A stretch of 64,000 nucleotides of DNA from Exiguobacterium sp. FSL W8-0210 (GCF_038006045.1 NZ_JBBOUK010000001.1:537001-601000), one strand, 5' to 3'; positions 1 through 9,624 are shown, counted from the stretch's first letter. Notes: generated by a model not told the origin, from the letters alone. Translations and numbers: made by a program.

Positions 1-1
1 G

Positions 2-1558
2 AATCGTCCGGGAGAAGGACTTTTCATCGCACCAAGTTTCGTTGATGCCCACGTCCATATTGAATCATCGATGGTGCCGCCGAGTGAATATGAGCAAGCG
101 ATTCTACCGTTAGGTGTCACGACGATCATTGCCGATCCGCATGAGATCGCGAATGTCAAAGGAGCAGAAGGTTTATCCTTCATGCTAGACGATGCTGAAG
201 GTCTCGCGCTTGATGTCCGGATGATGTTACCGAGCTGCGTACCGGCGACTTCGTTTGAACACGCGGGAGCATCACTTGATGCGGCGGCACTTGCACCGTT
301 CGTCAATCATCCTAGTGTCCATGGTTTAGGAGAAGTCATGGATTATCCAGCGGTCGAACGAGCCGATCGCGATATGCTCCAAAAAATTAAACAGATCGAA
401 GACGCAGGAAAACTGGTCGATGGTCATGCTGCGGGACTTGGACCACGCGAAATTAACATTTATGGTGTCGCCGGAATTCGAACGGATCATGAATCTGTCA
501 GTAAGGAAGATGCGATCGCCCGAGCGCGTCGTGGTTTGTATGTCGAAGTGCGGGAAGGATCAGCTGCCCGAAACTTGAAGGATGTACTCGATGCTGTGAC
601 AGAGAGCAACGCGAGCCGTTTCCTCTTCTGTACGGACGATAAGCATTTGGATGACACGTTACGAGAGGGAACGATCGACTATAATATCCGCTATGCGATT
701 CGTCATGGAATTAAACGCGAAACAGCGTATGCGATGGCATCGTTGCATGCGACGAACGCGTATCGTTTAGACGATCGGGGAGCCATCGTACCAGGACGCC
801 GGGCGGACTTCGTCTTGTTATCCGATGCCGATAACGTCGTGATTGACGAGGTGTATATTCAAGGTGATTGTGTTGCGCGAGCTGGGAAAACGATTCGACC
901 TATTCGACGTGCTCATGTGCCGGAGTCATTACGTGGAACCTTGAATACAAAACCGATTACACCAGAAGTATTTGCCCTTCCACTTGAATCAGCACGGGCG
1001 CATGTCATCGGAGTCATTCCAAAAAGCATCGTCACCGAGCACTTGATTCTCGACGTTCCACTTCAAGACGGGCATTTCGTGCCCGTGCCGGAGCAGGATC
1101 TCTTAAAGATCGCTGTCATTGAACGGCATCACGGCACATCCTTCTCGGCAGTCGGGATTGTCAAAGGTTTCAAGATGAAACGCGGAGCGATTGCAGCGAC
1201 TGTTGCCCATGATTCGCACAACCTCGTCATCGTTGGCGCGTCGGATGAGGAAATGCAACTGGCTGCGGAACGTCTCGTCCAAGCGGGTGGAGGAGTCATT
1301 GCTGTCAATGGGCAAGAGGTACTTGCTGAGTTACCGCTTGAAATCGCTGGACTGATGACGAATCGTCCCTTCCAAGAAGTTGGAGATACACTCGAAGCAT
1401 TGAATGATGCCCTCGATGTGTTAGAGGCGGATCGTTCCTTTAATCCCTATTTGACGATGTCATTCCTTTGCTTACCGGTCATTCCGGAGTTGAAGCTGAC
1501 CGACAGTGGATTATTCGACGTAAAACACTTTCAGCATATTTCAGTACAAGCAGACTGA
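2..1558 (+). CDS. ade: Adenine deaminase, 5' end outside window
   Basis: Converts adenine to hypoxanthine and ammonia in purine salvage; a cytoplasmic metal-dependent amidohydrolase. The reading frame is open from base 2, so the start lies upstream of the window. Visible family signatures are the metal-binding DAHVHIESS near the start of the visible part, then GVTTIIADPHEIANV, VDGHAAGL and the CTDDKH motif, followed by the C-terminal adenine deaminase domain (GGGVIAVNGQEV). About 518 residues are visible against a usual length near 580, so only the N-terminal ~60 residues are missing. A strong terminator follows directly, so it ends a transcription unit. Confidence 0.95.
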   Translation, partial: NRPGEGLFIAPSFVDAHVHIESSMVPPSEYEQAILPLGVTTIIADPHEIANVKGAEGLSFMLDDAEGLALDVRMMLPSCVPATSFEHAGASLDAAALAPFVNHPSVHGLGEVMDYPAVERADRDMLQKIKQIEDAGKLVDGHAAGLGPREINIYGVAGIRTDHESVSKEDAIARARRGLYVEVREGSAARNLKDVLDAVTESNASRFLFCTDDKHLDDTLREGTIDYNIRYAIRHGIKRETAYAMASLHATNAYRLDDRGAIVPGRRADFVLLSDADNVVIDEVYIQGDCVARAGKTIRPIRRAHVPESLRGTLNTKPITPEVFALPLESARAHVIGVIPKSIVTEHLILDVPLQDGHFVPVPEQDLLKIAVIERHHGTSFSAVGIVKGFKMKRGAIAATVAHDSHNLVIVGASDEEMQLAAERLVQAGGGVIAVNGQEVLAELPLEIAGLMTNRPFQEVGDTLEALNDALDVLEADRSFNPYLTMSFLCLPVIPELKLTDSGLFDVKHFQHISVQAD

Positions 1559-1570
1559 TGTCCGTCGCGA

Positions 1571-1604
1571 GTCTGAGTCTCATTCCCGGACTCAGACCGT
1601 TTTT
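1571..1604 (+). terminator. Intrinsic terminator after ade
   Basis: A perfect 9-bp stem (GTCTGAGTC at 1571-1579 with GACTCAGAC at 1589-1597) is followed by CGTTTTT. It lies 12 bases after the adenine deaminase stop. Confidence 0.85.
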
Positions 1605-1688
1605 CTATCAATCGAGTTACGATAAAATCAAAAAAAGCCACTTTACAAAACGGCTAAAATTCCTTAATGAAACTTAATAGTTTGGATG

Positions 1689-1717
1689 TTGAATCATTTT
1701 GGAAAGCTTGTTATAGT
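1689..1717 (+). promoter_or_regulatory. Sigma-A-type promoter
   Basis: TTGAAT (1689-1694), a 17-base spacer and TATAGT (1712-1717). It lies about 100 bases before the small gene at 1821 and after the ade terminator, so it probably drives that gene. Confidence 0.55.
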
Positions 1718-1820
1718 AAGTTCTATATCGTTTGTGAGAAATCTCACTTTCTATGAAACTTTTATCTAAAAGGATCGTAGAAAACAGTAGGACAACAAGG
1801 TTAGAAAGGAGATCATCATT

Positions 1821-2078
1821 ATGGATAAGACCTATTTCGAAGGACATGAAGCCTTGATTGCGGATGTCTACCGTTCATTCACGCGTCAATTTCATGCCCT
1901 ACCGACACATCGACGAACGAAACGTCAGTTGCGAAATCTTGCATTCTCCGTCATTCGTCAAGCTCGACCGACATATGAGGAACGCACCGTTCTTTATGCA
2001 TACTTCGCTGAATTCTTCCGAGCAGTTGAGGAAGGACAGGATGAAGAGATTGCTTTTTACAAACAAATTGCACAGTAA
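1821..2078 (+). CDS. Small uncharacterised protein, 85 aa
   Basis: I do not recognise this protein. It is soluble, has no signal peptide or membrane segment, and is rich in Arg, Tyr and Phe (YRSFTRQFHALPTHRRTKRQ in the first half). The start is supported by AGAAAGGAG 8 bases upstream, a sigma-A-like promoter about 100 bases upstream and its own terminator, so it is expected to be a real monocistronic gene. An overlapping frame at 1858-2142 has no ribosome binding site. Confidence 0.7.
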   Translation: MDKTYFEGHEALIADVYRSFTRQFHALPTHRRTKRQLRNLAFSVIRQARPTYEERTVLYAYFAEFFRAVEEGQDEEIAFYKQIAQ

Positions 2079-2120
2079 AGACCCCCGATGGCTCCGTCAG
2101 AAGGGGTCTTTGTTGTTTTT
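2077..2120 (+). terminator. Intrinsic terminator after the 85-aa gene
   Basis: AAAGACCCC (2077-2085) pairs with GGGGTCTTT (2103-2111) and a T-rich tail follows. The stem overlaps the stop codon. Confidence 0.85.
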
Positions 2121-2137
2121 TGAGAATGTCGTCTGGA

Positions 2138-2175
2138 AATAAAAAAACAAGTAGGGAACGAGGTCCGCTACTTGT
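2138..2175 (-). terminator. Intrinsic terminator of the oppA-like gene (minus strand)
   Basis: Stem CTACTTGT/ACAAGTAG (2168-2175 with 2147-2154). On the minus strand it is followed by a run of seven T (2141-2147). Confidence 0.75.
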
Positions 2176-2194
2176 TCATCAATGTTTTAAAGGG

Positions 2195-3830
2195 TTATTT
2201 TACTTCCATCCATTTAAAGCTCATATCGGCACCGAATGGGTGACGGTACAATTTATCAATGTTTGTCCGTTGTAAGTAAGCTTCCCCTTTTTGGTAGATT
2301 GGTGCGATGGCGTAGTCTTCTGTCAACAGCATTTTTTCAGCTTCTTGCATGTCCGACCAACGTTTCGCTTCATCTGCTTGTTGTTTTGCTCCCTTAATGA
2401 GATCATCGAACTTTTTGTTCGAGTATTCCATCCGATTGAAGCTTCCATCCGTTAACCACATATCGAGGAACGTCATTGGATCCTGGTAGTCAGGTCCCCA
2501 ACCAGCCGCAGAGATATCGTAATCTCCCTTCGATTCGAGTTCGAGGAAGTTTTTGAATGGTTGTTGTTTGATTTTGATCGTCAAACCAGGCAGGTGCTTC
2601 TCAAGATCTCCTTTTAAGTACTCAGAAACCTTCTTAAAGGCATCTTCATCTCGTGAGAGCATGCTGAGTTCAACTGTTTTCACACCAAGTTCCTTCAAGC
2701 CAGCATCCCAAGCTTTTTTCGCGGCGTCAGCATCGTAGCTTTGAAGATCTGGATATTTCGCGCGGAAGTCTTCCCCATCTGGTGTAAACGTGAAGTCTTT
2801 CGCGACGATGAAGTTTGCTGGTTTTGATCCATCGTTTAGGATGACATCTGTAATCCCTTGCTTCTCAAAACCAAGCGCGAGCGCTTTTCGGATGTTCTTA
2901 TTTTTCAAAGCTTTATTCTTTTGGTTAAAGCGAAGGAAGTTGATCCGAGCATCTGGACGTGTCTTGTAATCATCTGATTTTTCATACTGCGAAACGAACT
3001 CAGACGTAATCGGTGCGAAGTCGACTTCTTTCGCTTCGAACAGGTTGACGCCAGTTGAGATTTCTTTGACGACCTTGACATCGATTTTATCCATCTTGAC
3101 ATTCGCTTTATCCCAGTAATCTGGATTTTTCTTGTATGTCCAGCCAGCATTTGCTTGCCACTTATCGAGGACGAAAGGTCCGTTGAAGACCATTGTATCA
3201 ACACTTGTCGCGAACTTATCGCCTTTATCTTCGACGAATGATTGTTTTAATGGTAAGTAAGTTGGGAAACTTGTCAAACCAAGGAAGTAAGGTGCTGGAG
3301 CTTCAAGTTGGACTTCAAGTGTCTGCTCGTCGACTTTCTTGACACCGAGCTCATCAAGTTCAGCGTCGCCAGACATGATTTTGTTGGCGTTCTTTAAATC
3401 TTGTAAAATGTACGCGTATTCTGCTGCTGTCTTCGGATCAAGTGCGCGTTTCCAAGCATAGATGAAATCATCTGCTGTGACGGCTGATCCATCTGACCAC
3501 TTCGCATCTTTACGCAGTTTGAATGTGTATGTTTTTTTTATCTTCCGACACTTCGACGCTTTCCGCGATTCCAGGTGTTGGTTTGTTATCTCCATCAAGA
3601 CGATACAGCCCTTCAAAGACGTTGTTCGTGACGATGATGGAAGTCGAGTCCGTCGTTTTCGTCGGATCTAGCTGAGGTACATCCGTCGTCGAAACGAGTG
3701 TGACTTCCTTTTTTTTGTTTTTCGAATCTGATCCGCTTGTGTTTTCGTCATTTCCTTGCCCGCATGCAGCGACAGCAAGAAGCGCGATGCTGGAAAGTCC
3801 AGCAAAAGCGATTTTCGATGGTTTATTCAT
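2195..3830 (-). pseudogene. oppA: Oligopeptide ABC transporter substrate-binding lipoprotein, frameshifted
   Basis: An extracytoplasmic peptide-binding lipoprotein (SBP_bac_5, OppA type) that would feed an oligopeptide ABC importer; no permease or ATPase genes are beside it. The N-terminal part (3510-3830) has a lipoprotein signal with LLAVAAC (Cys about residue 23). The C-terminal part (2195-about 3540) contains typical OppA segments such as WSDGSAVTADDFIYAWKRAL. The two frames join at a run of eight A on the coding strand (3532-3539); with seven A the reading would be DKKTYTFKLR and give about 540 residues, the normal family length. It may be a true pseudogene, a slippage-dependent gene or a homopolymer sequencing error. 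The second half has no start of its own with a ribosome binding site. Confidence 0.85.
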
Positions 3831-3939
3831 GGAACGATGACCCCCCGAGAGTTAGTGTTAAATATTTCAGAAAAATGTGAATATATTGTTAATTTAAGTG
3901 AAAGTGATTAAAAATGCAACATAAATTTTCAGATAATTC

Positions 3940-4632
3940 TCACTGATCAAGGTCTATATCCTCAATTCCAAGCGATTTCAAATAGTCATAAAGTAGGAAT
4001 AAGGTCAGCTTATGCGGGGAATACATTCGTAACGTCAATCGAACGGGATTACCACGTAAACGCATATTCGTAATACGGACACCTTTACGCTCAAGAGCAA
4101 GAACGATGTCCGTCGGATCAAGTCCGGAAGGAAGTAAAAGATGCGCAACGAGGACATTTGCTTCGAACCGACTATTGTTGATACGTCCCATCATCCGAGT
4201 TAAACCTTCCAGTAAGAGGAAGAGAAAGAGAACGAGAAAAATCGACTCCCAGATGAAACCTGCACCGACAGCGATTCCAATCCCGCTTGCACTCCAAATA
4301 ATAGCGGCAGTCGTTAATCCGCTGACGATATCATGCGGTCGACGTAAGATGACACCAGCGCCGATAAAACCGATTCCGGTAATGATTTGGGCGACGAGAC
4401 GCATCGGATCCATCTGAACATTCGTCGCCATGTCATGGTAGAGTAAGACCGATTTGATGGAAACAATGGTTAACAAGCAACTGATCAGGGTAATTACGAG
4501 GCTAGTGCGTATACCAACCGGTTTATTTTTGATTTCACGCTCGAATCCGATGAAAATTCCAAGCGTAGCGGCTAACAGGAGTTTTAGAAGGTCTTCGAGC
4601 TGAAATACATGAATCCAGTTCATTTGTCTCAA
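3940..4632 (-). CDS. mgtC: MgtC/SapB family membrane protein
   Basis: A 230-residue membrane protein of the MgtC family, linked in other bacteria to growth in low magnesium and to control of the F-type ATPase or of membrane potential. The N-terminal half has four or five hydrophobic segments with the family motif GFEREIKNKPVGIRTS and the GIGFIGAGVILR segment. A short soluble C-terminal domain follows. The start has AAAGGA upstream. It is divergent from the ArcD-like antiporter gene, with about 100 bases shared between them. Confidence 0.88.
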   Translation of the reverse strand: MRQMNWIHVFQLEDLLKLLLAATLGIFIGFEREIKNKPVGIRTSLVITLISCLLTIVSIKSVLLYHDMATNVQMDPMRLVAQIITGIGFIGAGVILRRPHDIVSGLTTAAIIWSASGIGIAVGAGFIWESIFLVLFLFLLLEGLTRMMGRINNSRFEANVLVAHLLLPSGLDPTDIVLALERKGVRITNMRLRGNPVRLTLRMYSPHKLTLFLLYDYLKSLGIEDIDLDQ

Positions 4633-4640
4633 ATCCTTTC

Positions 4641-4668
4641 TTTACTTTAAAAGGTGATTTGTTATAAT
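4641..4668 (+). promoter_or_regulatory. Promoter of the ArcD-like gene
   Basis: TTTACT (4641-4646), a 16-base spacer and TATAAT (4663-4668), with an extended -10 TG one base upstream. It is about 70 bases before the start at 4737. Confidence 0.55.
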
Positions 4669-4736
4669 GACTTTTGTGTCTTTCGAATGAATATACGTAA
4701 GATGTAATAGATATACGAAAAAGGAAGTGTCTCATC

Positions 4737-6131
4737 ATGAATCAACAAAAAATCGGATTCTTTGCGCTCGCTGCAATGGTCATCGGTTCCATGGTCGGTG
4801 GAGGAGCTTTTAACCTTCCTGGTGCAATGGCCCAAAGTGCAAGTGCAGGACCTATCCTCATCGGGTGGAGTATCACGGGGATTGGCATGATCATGCTCGC
4901 GCTAGTATTCCAACATCTCGCCAATAGTAAACCAGAGCTTGAAGGCGGTATCTATGCCTACGCGCGTGAAGGGTTCGGACGTTTCGTCGGTTTTAACAGC
5001 GCTTGGGGATACTGGGTATCGGCGTGGATCGGAACAGTTGCGAATATCACGCTCGTGTTCAATGCGATTAGTTATTTCTTCCCGATTTTCGCAGCGGAAA
5101 ATCGAATATTCCTTCTTTTGATGAGTATAGTCGTCATCTGGGGATTGTTCTGGCTCGTCTCGAGCGGAATCAAGGAAGCGACGCTGGTCAATTTGATTAC
5201 GACGATCGCAAAGCTCGTTCCAATCTTGATTTTCATTCTTCTAGTAGGAATTGCTTTTAATATCAAAACGTTTAATTTGGATATCTGGGAAGAGGGAACA
5301 GAACTCGGTTCGATTTTTGATCAAGTAAAAGGAACGATGCTCGTCACACTATGGGCTTTCGTCGGTATCGAAGGTGCTGTCGTCTTATCAAGCCGTGCCA
5401 AAAACCGAAGTGATGTCGGGAAGGCGACAGTAACAGGACTTGTTGGCGTGTTAGTCATCTATATCTTGATTTCCGTTTTATCACTCGGAGTGCTCAGTCA
5501 AGAACAACTAGCTGGATTAAAAGAACCGACGATGGCGTATGTATTAGAGGCAGCGATCGGACCGGTCGGTGCGACGATCATCATGATTGGTTTGATTATC
5601 TCACTATCCGGCGCACTTCTCGGATGGACGATTCTCGCATCGGAGATTTCGTATCTCGTTGCAAAAGACGGCGCATTTCCGAAAGCATTCGCAAAAACGA
5701 ACCGGAAAGGTGCTCCAGTCGGTGCGCTGTTGATTACACAAATCGCGACACAGGTCGTCGCTGGAATCGCGCTCTTCTCAGCACAAACCTATCTTGTCCT
5801 GTCGAGTATCGCTGGGATTTGTGCGTTATTACCGTATTTGTTATCAGCGTTGTATAGCATTCGGACATCGCGAGAAGAGCGCAATCAGAAAATGTTACTT
5901 TTCTCTGTCATCGCATCAGCGTATTCGATTTGGCTCGTCTATGCGTCGGGTATCTGGTACATCGTCATCGCGGCATTAGTCTATGCGCCAGGTATTCTCG
6001 CGTACGCTTTAGCAGAGCGAGAACAGCAACGGACGGGCATGTCACGTTATGAGTGGATTGCCAGTATGGTTCTTGTTGTCTTGGCAGGAGTAGCTGTTTA
6101 CGGAATGGTCGTAGGAGAGATTCAATTGTAA
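4737..6131 (+). CDS. arcD: Arginine:ornithine-type amino acid antiporter (APC family)
   Basis: A 464-residue permease of the basic amino acid/polyamine antiporter family, with about 12 hydrophobic segments. The N-terminus, with GSMVGGGAFNLPGAMAQSA, and the ELEGGIYAYAREGFG stretch are typical of ArcD/YvsH-like antiporters. It is expected to exchange arginine for ornithine (or lysine for cadaverine). No arcABC genes are nearby, but rocD (ornithine aminotransferase) lies 2.3 kb downstream. The start has AAAGGAAG 9 bases upstream. The exact substrate is an inference from the family. Confidence 0.85.
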   Translation: MNQQKIGFFALAAMVIGSMVGGGAFNLPGAMAQSASAGPILIGWSITGIGMIMLALVFQHLANSKPELEGGIYAYAREGFGRFVGFNSAWGYWVSAWIGTVANITLVFNAISYFFPIFAAENRIFLLLMSIVVIWGLFWLVSSGIKEATLVNLITTIAKLVPILIFILLVGIAFNIKTFNLDIWEEGTELGSIFDQVKGTMLVTLWAFVGIEGAVVLSSRAKNRSDVGKATVTGLVGVLVIYILISVLSLGVLSQEQLAGLKEPTMAYVLEAAIGPVGATIIMIGLIISLSGALLGWTILASEISYLVAKDGAFPKAFAKTNRKGAPVGALLITQIATQVVAGIALFSAQTYLVLSSIAGICALLPYLLSALYSIRTSREERNQKMLLFSVIASAYSIWLVYASGIWYIVIAALVYAPGILAYALAEREQQRTGMSRYEWIASMVLVVLAGVAVYGMVVGEIQL

Positions 6132-6143
6132 GAAACGCTATGC

Positions 6144-6187
6144 AAAAGAAGTCACGGTGATTTTCATCCACCGTGACTTCTTTTTTT
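6144..6187 (+). terminator. Terminator between arcD and the EAL gene
   Basis: AAAAGAAGTCACGGTG (6144-6159) pairs with CACCGTGACTTCTTTT and a T run follows. The convergent EAL gene ends at 6190, so the hairpin may serve both strands, though its minus-strand T tract is short. Confidence 0.85.
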
Positions 6188-6189
6188 GA

Positions 6190-8217
6190 TTAAGGTGTTA
6201 AGAATCTTTTTTCGACATCCTGTACAGATAGAGGTTCAGAGAAAATGAACCCTTGCATATGTTGACACGATGTCGTTTTTAGATAATCTAGCGCGTGTTC
6301 TGTCTCAACACCTTCAGCGACAAGATTCAACTCTAGATTGCGACCGAGTTGAATGATGGAATCGAGCAAGGCGTGGTCATTTGTCGCCAGACCATCAATG
6401 AATACTTTATCGATTTTTAATTCGTCGATTGGAAAAGCACTGAGATACTGCAAAGAAGAATAACCGGTACCGAAATCATCGATCGATAAACGGAAGCCGA
6501 GCGACTTGATGAGGTGCATGCGTTCGACCGTCCGTTGCGTCTGGAGAATCGCGATGTTTTCCGTCATCTCCAAAGTAATCGAAGATGGAGATACCAGTCG
6601 TTCTGTTACGATGTGTTGTAATGTACGAATGAAGGAGTCGCTTTGGAACTGATGTGGTGAGATATTGATTGCCATCGTCAGTTCAGGATCAATCGTCTGT
6701 TGCCATTTTGCGAGCTGTTCACATGCTTCGATGATGACCCAGTTGTTGATTGGTGTGATCAGTGAAGCTTCTTCAGCGAGTGGAATGAATTCATCTGGTG
6801 GAATGCTCCCGAGTGCCGTGTGATTCCAGCGTAATAACGCTTCGAAGCCTTTGACGGCTTGTGTCTGAAGTTCAATGATTGGTTGATAAGCAAGATAAAG
6901 GGATTGATCTTCGAGTGCTGTGAAAAGGGAGCGCTCGAGTTGGATTTTCCGTGTGAACTGTGTATCCATCTCGTGTGTTAAATACTGGATCGTTCCAGTA
7001 CCAATCGATTTTCCTGCGTATAGAGCTGTTTCCGACCGGCGATATAAATCTTCCAATGTTTTGGCTTCGGACGGATAGACCGTGATCCCGAACGTACAAG
7101 AAACGATCAATGAATGACCGTTGATATAATAAGGGCGCTGCAGTGCTTGTTGTAATTTTCGAGCATATTGGAAAAGCAGATTGCTCGGCGGTGCAGGTAA
7201 CAAGACACCGAATAGATCACTCGTCGGATGAAAAGCGAGTATGCCTGTCGTGTGTTGCAAAAGGCGTGTTGCCATCGCTTGAAGTAGTTGATCACCGACG
7301 TGTGTTCCAAACGAATCATTGATTACTTTAAAACGGTCGATATCGAACAAGATTAGCGCGATCGGATCATGCGACGCGGCAGAACGGAATAATGCCTCGC
7401 CTTCGCGTAAAAATCCTCGTTTATTTAATAAGTGCGTCATCTCATGATGATGCACTAAAAAATCGAGTTCTTCTTCAAGCACCGCTGTTTCCGTGATGTC
7501 GTTGCCGATGAACAGGTGCTGAAAACGAACACCGTTTGCATCATAGATCGGAATGAGCGTCGCTTGGAGATGTTTTCGTTCGCCAGTTTGCGAAGTAAGG
7601 CTAAGGCGACCAGACCATGCTTTTCGTTCACGAAGTTGATCACGAATCCCCGAAACGACGGGACTGGATGGATCTAGGATGAGTGACCAAGGCTGGTTGA
7701 GAAGCATCTCAGAGCAATATCCTGTCACATCGATGAGTTGATCATTCACGTACTTGATCGTTCCTCGTGCGTCGAAGACGGCGACAGAAGCAATCTGATC
7801 GAATGCATGACGCAAATCCATCAATCCTTGGAAGAGTGGTTTCATATTCGTTTGTTGCTCAGCTGAAGGGATACAGCAAGCAAAAGCGGCAATGACAGTT
7901 CCTGTATCATCAAGTAAAGGAGACAAAAGGAGAGTTGACGTTACAGAAGTGCCCGTCTTATGCAACAAGGAGGCATTCGGTAATTGGACGGATTGACGGC
8001 GCTCCAAGAAGGCATGCCAAATCTGCTGGCTGAATGCCATGTCTTCCCGTTCAAGAAGTGGAACAGTCTGACCCACGACTTCTTGTTGTGTCCAGCCCCA
8101 TTGCTGTGCGGCTAGCTCATTCCAAGAGCGGATGGTCAAGTCAGTATTCAATATGAAAGCGGGTAAAGGGAATTCTTGAATGACGACTTCACAGGAATCA
8201 ATGGTCGAACGGTCCAT
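6190..8217 (-). CDS. PAS-PAS-GGDEF(degenerate)-EAL cyclic-di-GMP phosphodiesterase
   Basis: A 675-residue cytoplasmic signalling protein. Two PAS domains occupy roughly residues 10-250, a GGDEF-like domain 260-420 and an EAL domain 430-670. The GGDEF signature is replaced by TSDLF, so diguanylate cyclase activity is unlikely. The EAL domain keeps FEALLRW, the Asn of INISPHQF, EMTEN, IDDFGTGYSSL, KIDKVFI and VAEGVE, so it should hydrolyse c-di-GMP. The frame is open to a TTG at 8289. I chose ATG 8217 because AAAGGAG lies 12 bases upstream of it and nothing similar precedes the TTG. It stands alone between convergent arcD and divergent rocD. Confidence 0.9.
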   Translation of the reverse strand: MDRSTIDSCEVVIQEFPLPAFILNTDLTIRSWNELAAQQWGWTQQEVVGQTVPLLEREDMAFSQQIWHAFLERRQSVQLPNASLLHKTGTSVTSTLLLSPLLDDTGTVIAAFACCIPSAEQQTNMKPLFQGLMDLRHAFDQIASVAVFDARGTIKYVNDQLIDVTGYCSEMLLNQPWSLILDPSSPVVSGIRDQLRERKAWSGRLSLTSQTGERKHLQATLIPIYDANGVRFQHLFIGNDITETAVLEEELDFLVHHHEMTHLLNKRGFLREGEALFRSAASHDPIALILFDIDRFKVINDSFGTHVGDQLLQAMATRLLQHTTGILAFHPTSDLFGVLLPAPPSNLLFQYARKLQQALQRPYYINGHSLIVSCTFGITVYPSEAKTLEDLYRRSETALYAGKSIGTGTIQYLTHEMDTQFTRKIQLERSLFTALEDQSLYLAYQPIIELQTQAVKGFEALLRWNHTALGSIPPDEFIPLAEEASLITPINNWVIIEACEQLAKWQQTIDPELTMAINISPHQFQSDSFIRTLQHIVTERLVSPSSITLEMTENIAILQTQRTVERMHLIKSLGFRLSIDDFGTGYSSLQYLSAFPIDELKIDKVFIDGLATNDHALLDSIIQLGRNLELNLVAEGVETEHALDYLKTTSCQHMQGFIFSEPLSVQDVEKRFLTP

Positions 8218-8351
8218 TACGTGCGCACGCTCCTTTATATTGAAAAGAGATGACGGTTCACTTCTCTTGTCTTTTCCCAATATATTCAATTCTTACGCAT
8301 TAGAATCCTTTCGCTCGGATACTTTTTAGATGAAGATTCTGTGAAAGAATC

Positions 8352-8360
8352 TGCTATAAT
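8352..8360 (+). promoter_or_regulatory. Extended -10 promoter of rocD
   Basis: TGCTATAAT (8352-8360) is a strong extended -10 element; no good -35 is visible. The transcription start would fall at or just before the cre-like site at 8365-8379. Confidence 0.6.
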
Positions 8361-8364
8361 AACA

Positions 8365-8379
8365 TTGAAAACGTTTTCT
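8365..8379 (+). promoter_or_regulatory. cre-like CcpA operator over the rocD start
   Basis: TTGAAAACGTTTTCT matches the Bacillus cre consensus (WTGNAANCGNWWNCW) at every defined position. It lies five bases after the -10 element, where CcpA binding would block initiation. That implies carbon catabolite repression of ornithine degradation. Confidence 0.6.
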
Positions 8380-8403
8380 AAAGAGTTATGAGGGGGAATT
8401 TCG

Positions 8404-9606
8404 ATGAATCAAACAGAGAAAATCATTCAACAGACAGAACAGTTCGGAGCACATAACTACCATCCACTCCCAATCGTCATCTCAGAGGCTGAGGGTGTCT
8501 TCGTTACGGATCCTGAAGGACGTCGCTATATGGATATGCTGAGTGCCTATTCAGCCGTTAATCAAGGACATCGTCATCCAAAGATCATCGACGCCTTAAA
8601 ACGTCAGGCAGACAAGATTACATTGACGTCACGTGCTTTCCACAATGATCAACTTGGCTTTTTCTATGAAAAAGTAGCACAATTGACGGATAAAGATATG
8701 GTGTTACCAATGAATACAGGTGCGGAAGCTGTCGAGACAGCAGTAAAAGCAGCACGACGCTGGGCATATGAAGTCAAACAAATTCCAGGTGATGCTGAAA
8801 TCATCGTTTGTGAAGGAAACTTCCATGGTCGGACGATGACAGCCGTCTCGATGTCGACGGAAGCAGAATACCAACGGGGATTTGGACCGCTTCTTCCTGG
8901 AATCAAGACGATTCCATATGGCGATCTTGAGGCATTAAAACAGGCGATCACTGAAAATACAGCGGCATTCATCTTGGAACCGATTCAAGGCGAAGCGGGC
9001 ATCTTAATTCCTTATGATGGTTTCTTAAAAGACGCACAAGAAGTTTGTCGTGCGCAGAATGTGTTGCTCGTATCGGATGAGATTCAGTCTGGACTCGGTC
9101 GTTCCGGTAAATGGTTTGCTTCTGATTGGGACGAGGTAACACCAGACATGTACATTCTTGGTAAAGCACTGGGTGGTGGTGTATTCCCAATCTCGTGTGT
9201 TGCCGCGAATAAAGATGTCCTTTCTGTCTTTAATCCAGGTTCACACGGCTCGACATTTGGTGGTAATCCACTTGCGTGTGCCGTCTCGATTGCTTCACTT
9301 GAAGTATTAGAAGACGAAAAGTTACCGGAACGTTCACTCGAACTCGGTACGTACTTCATGGAGAAACTAAAACAAATCAACAACCCGATGATCAAAGAAG
9401 TACGTGGTCGTGGATTATTCATTGGTGTTGAGTTGACAGAAGCAGCGCGACCATATTGTGAAGCGTTGAAAGAAAAAGGCTTGCTCTGTAAAGAAACACA
9501 TGAGACAGTCATTCGATTTGCACCACCGCTCGTCATTACAAAAGAAGAGTTGGATTGGGCGTTCGAACGGATTGAACAAGTATTAGGCGTTTCCGTCGCC
9601 CAATAA
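8404..9606 (+). CDS. rocD: Ornithine aminotransferase
   Basis: A class III PLP-dependent aminotransferase that moves the delta-amino group of ornithine to 2-oxoglutarate, giving glutamate semialdehyde in arginine/ornithine breakdown. The 400-residue length is normal. Visible motifs are [15 protein letters not shown] (PLP phosphate), [21 protein letters not shown] with the PLP-binding Asp, and LGKALGGG with the Schiff-base Lys. The start ATG follows GAGGGGG. A cre-like site and an extended -10 lie just upstream. It is monocistronic, with a terminator at 9625. Confidence 0.95.
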   Translation: MNQTEKIIQQTEQFGAHNYHPLPIVISEAEGVFVTDPEGRRYMDMLSAYSAVNQGHRHPKIIDALKRQADKITLTSRAFHNDQLGFFYEKVAQLTDKDMVLPMNTGAEAVETAVKAARRWAYEVKQIPGDAEIIVCEGNFHGRTMTAVSMSTEAEYQRGFGPLLPGIKTIPYGDLEALKQAITENTAAFILEPIQGEAGILIPYDGFLKDAQEVCRAQNVLLVSDEIQSGLGRSGKWFASDWDEVTPDMYILGKALGGGVFPISCVAANKDVLSVFNPGSHGSTFGGNPLACAVSIASLEVLEDEKLPERSLELGTYFMEKLKQINNPMIKEVRGRGLFIGVELTEAARPYCEALKEKGLLCKETHETVIRFAPPLVITKEELDWAFERIEQVLGVSVAQ

Positions 9607-9624
9607 AAAGAATAGCTTTAGATT

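Noticed and set aside
1468-1677. Plus-strand open frame across the end of ade
   Set aside because: It overlaps the ade coding end and the terminator in another frame and lacks a ribosome binding site.
8218-8289. TTG-started N-terminal extension of the EAL protein
   Set aside because: No ribosome binding site precedes the TTG, while AAAGGAG precedes ATG 8217 and the PAS domain starts after it.
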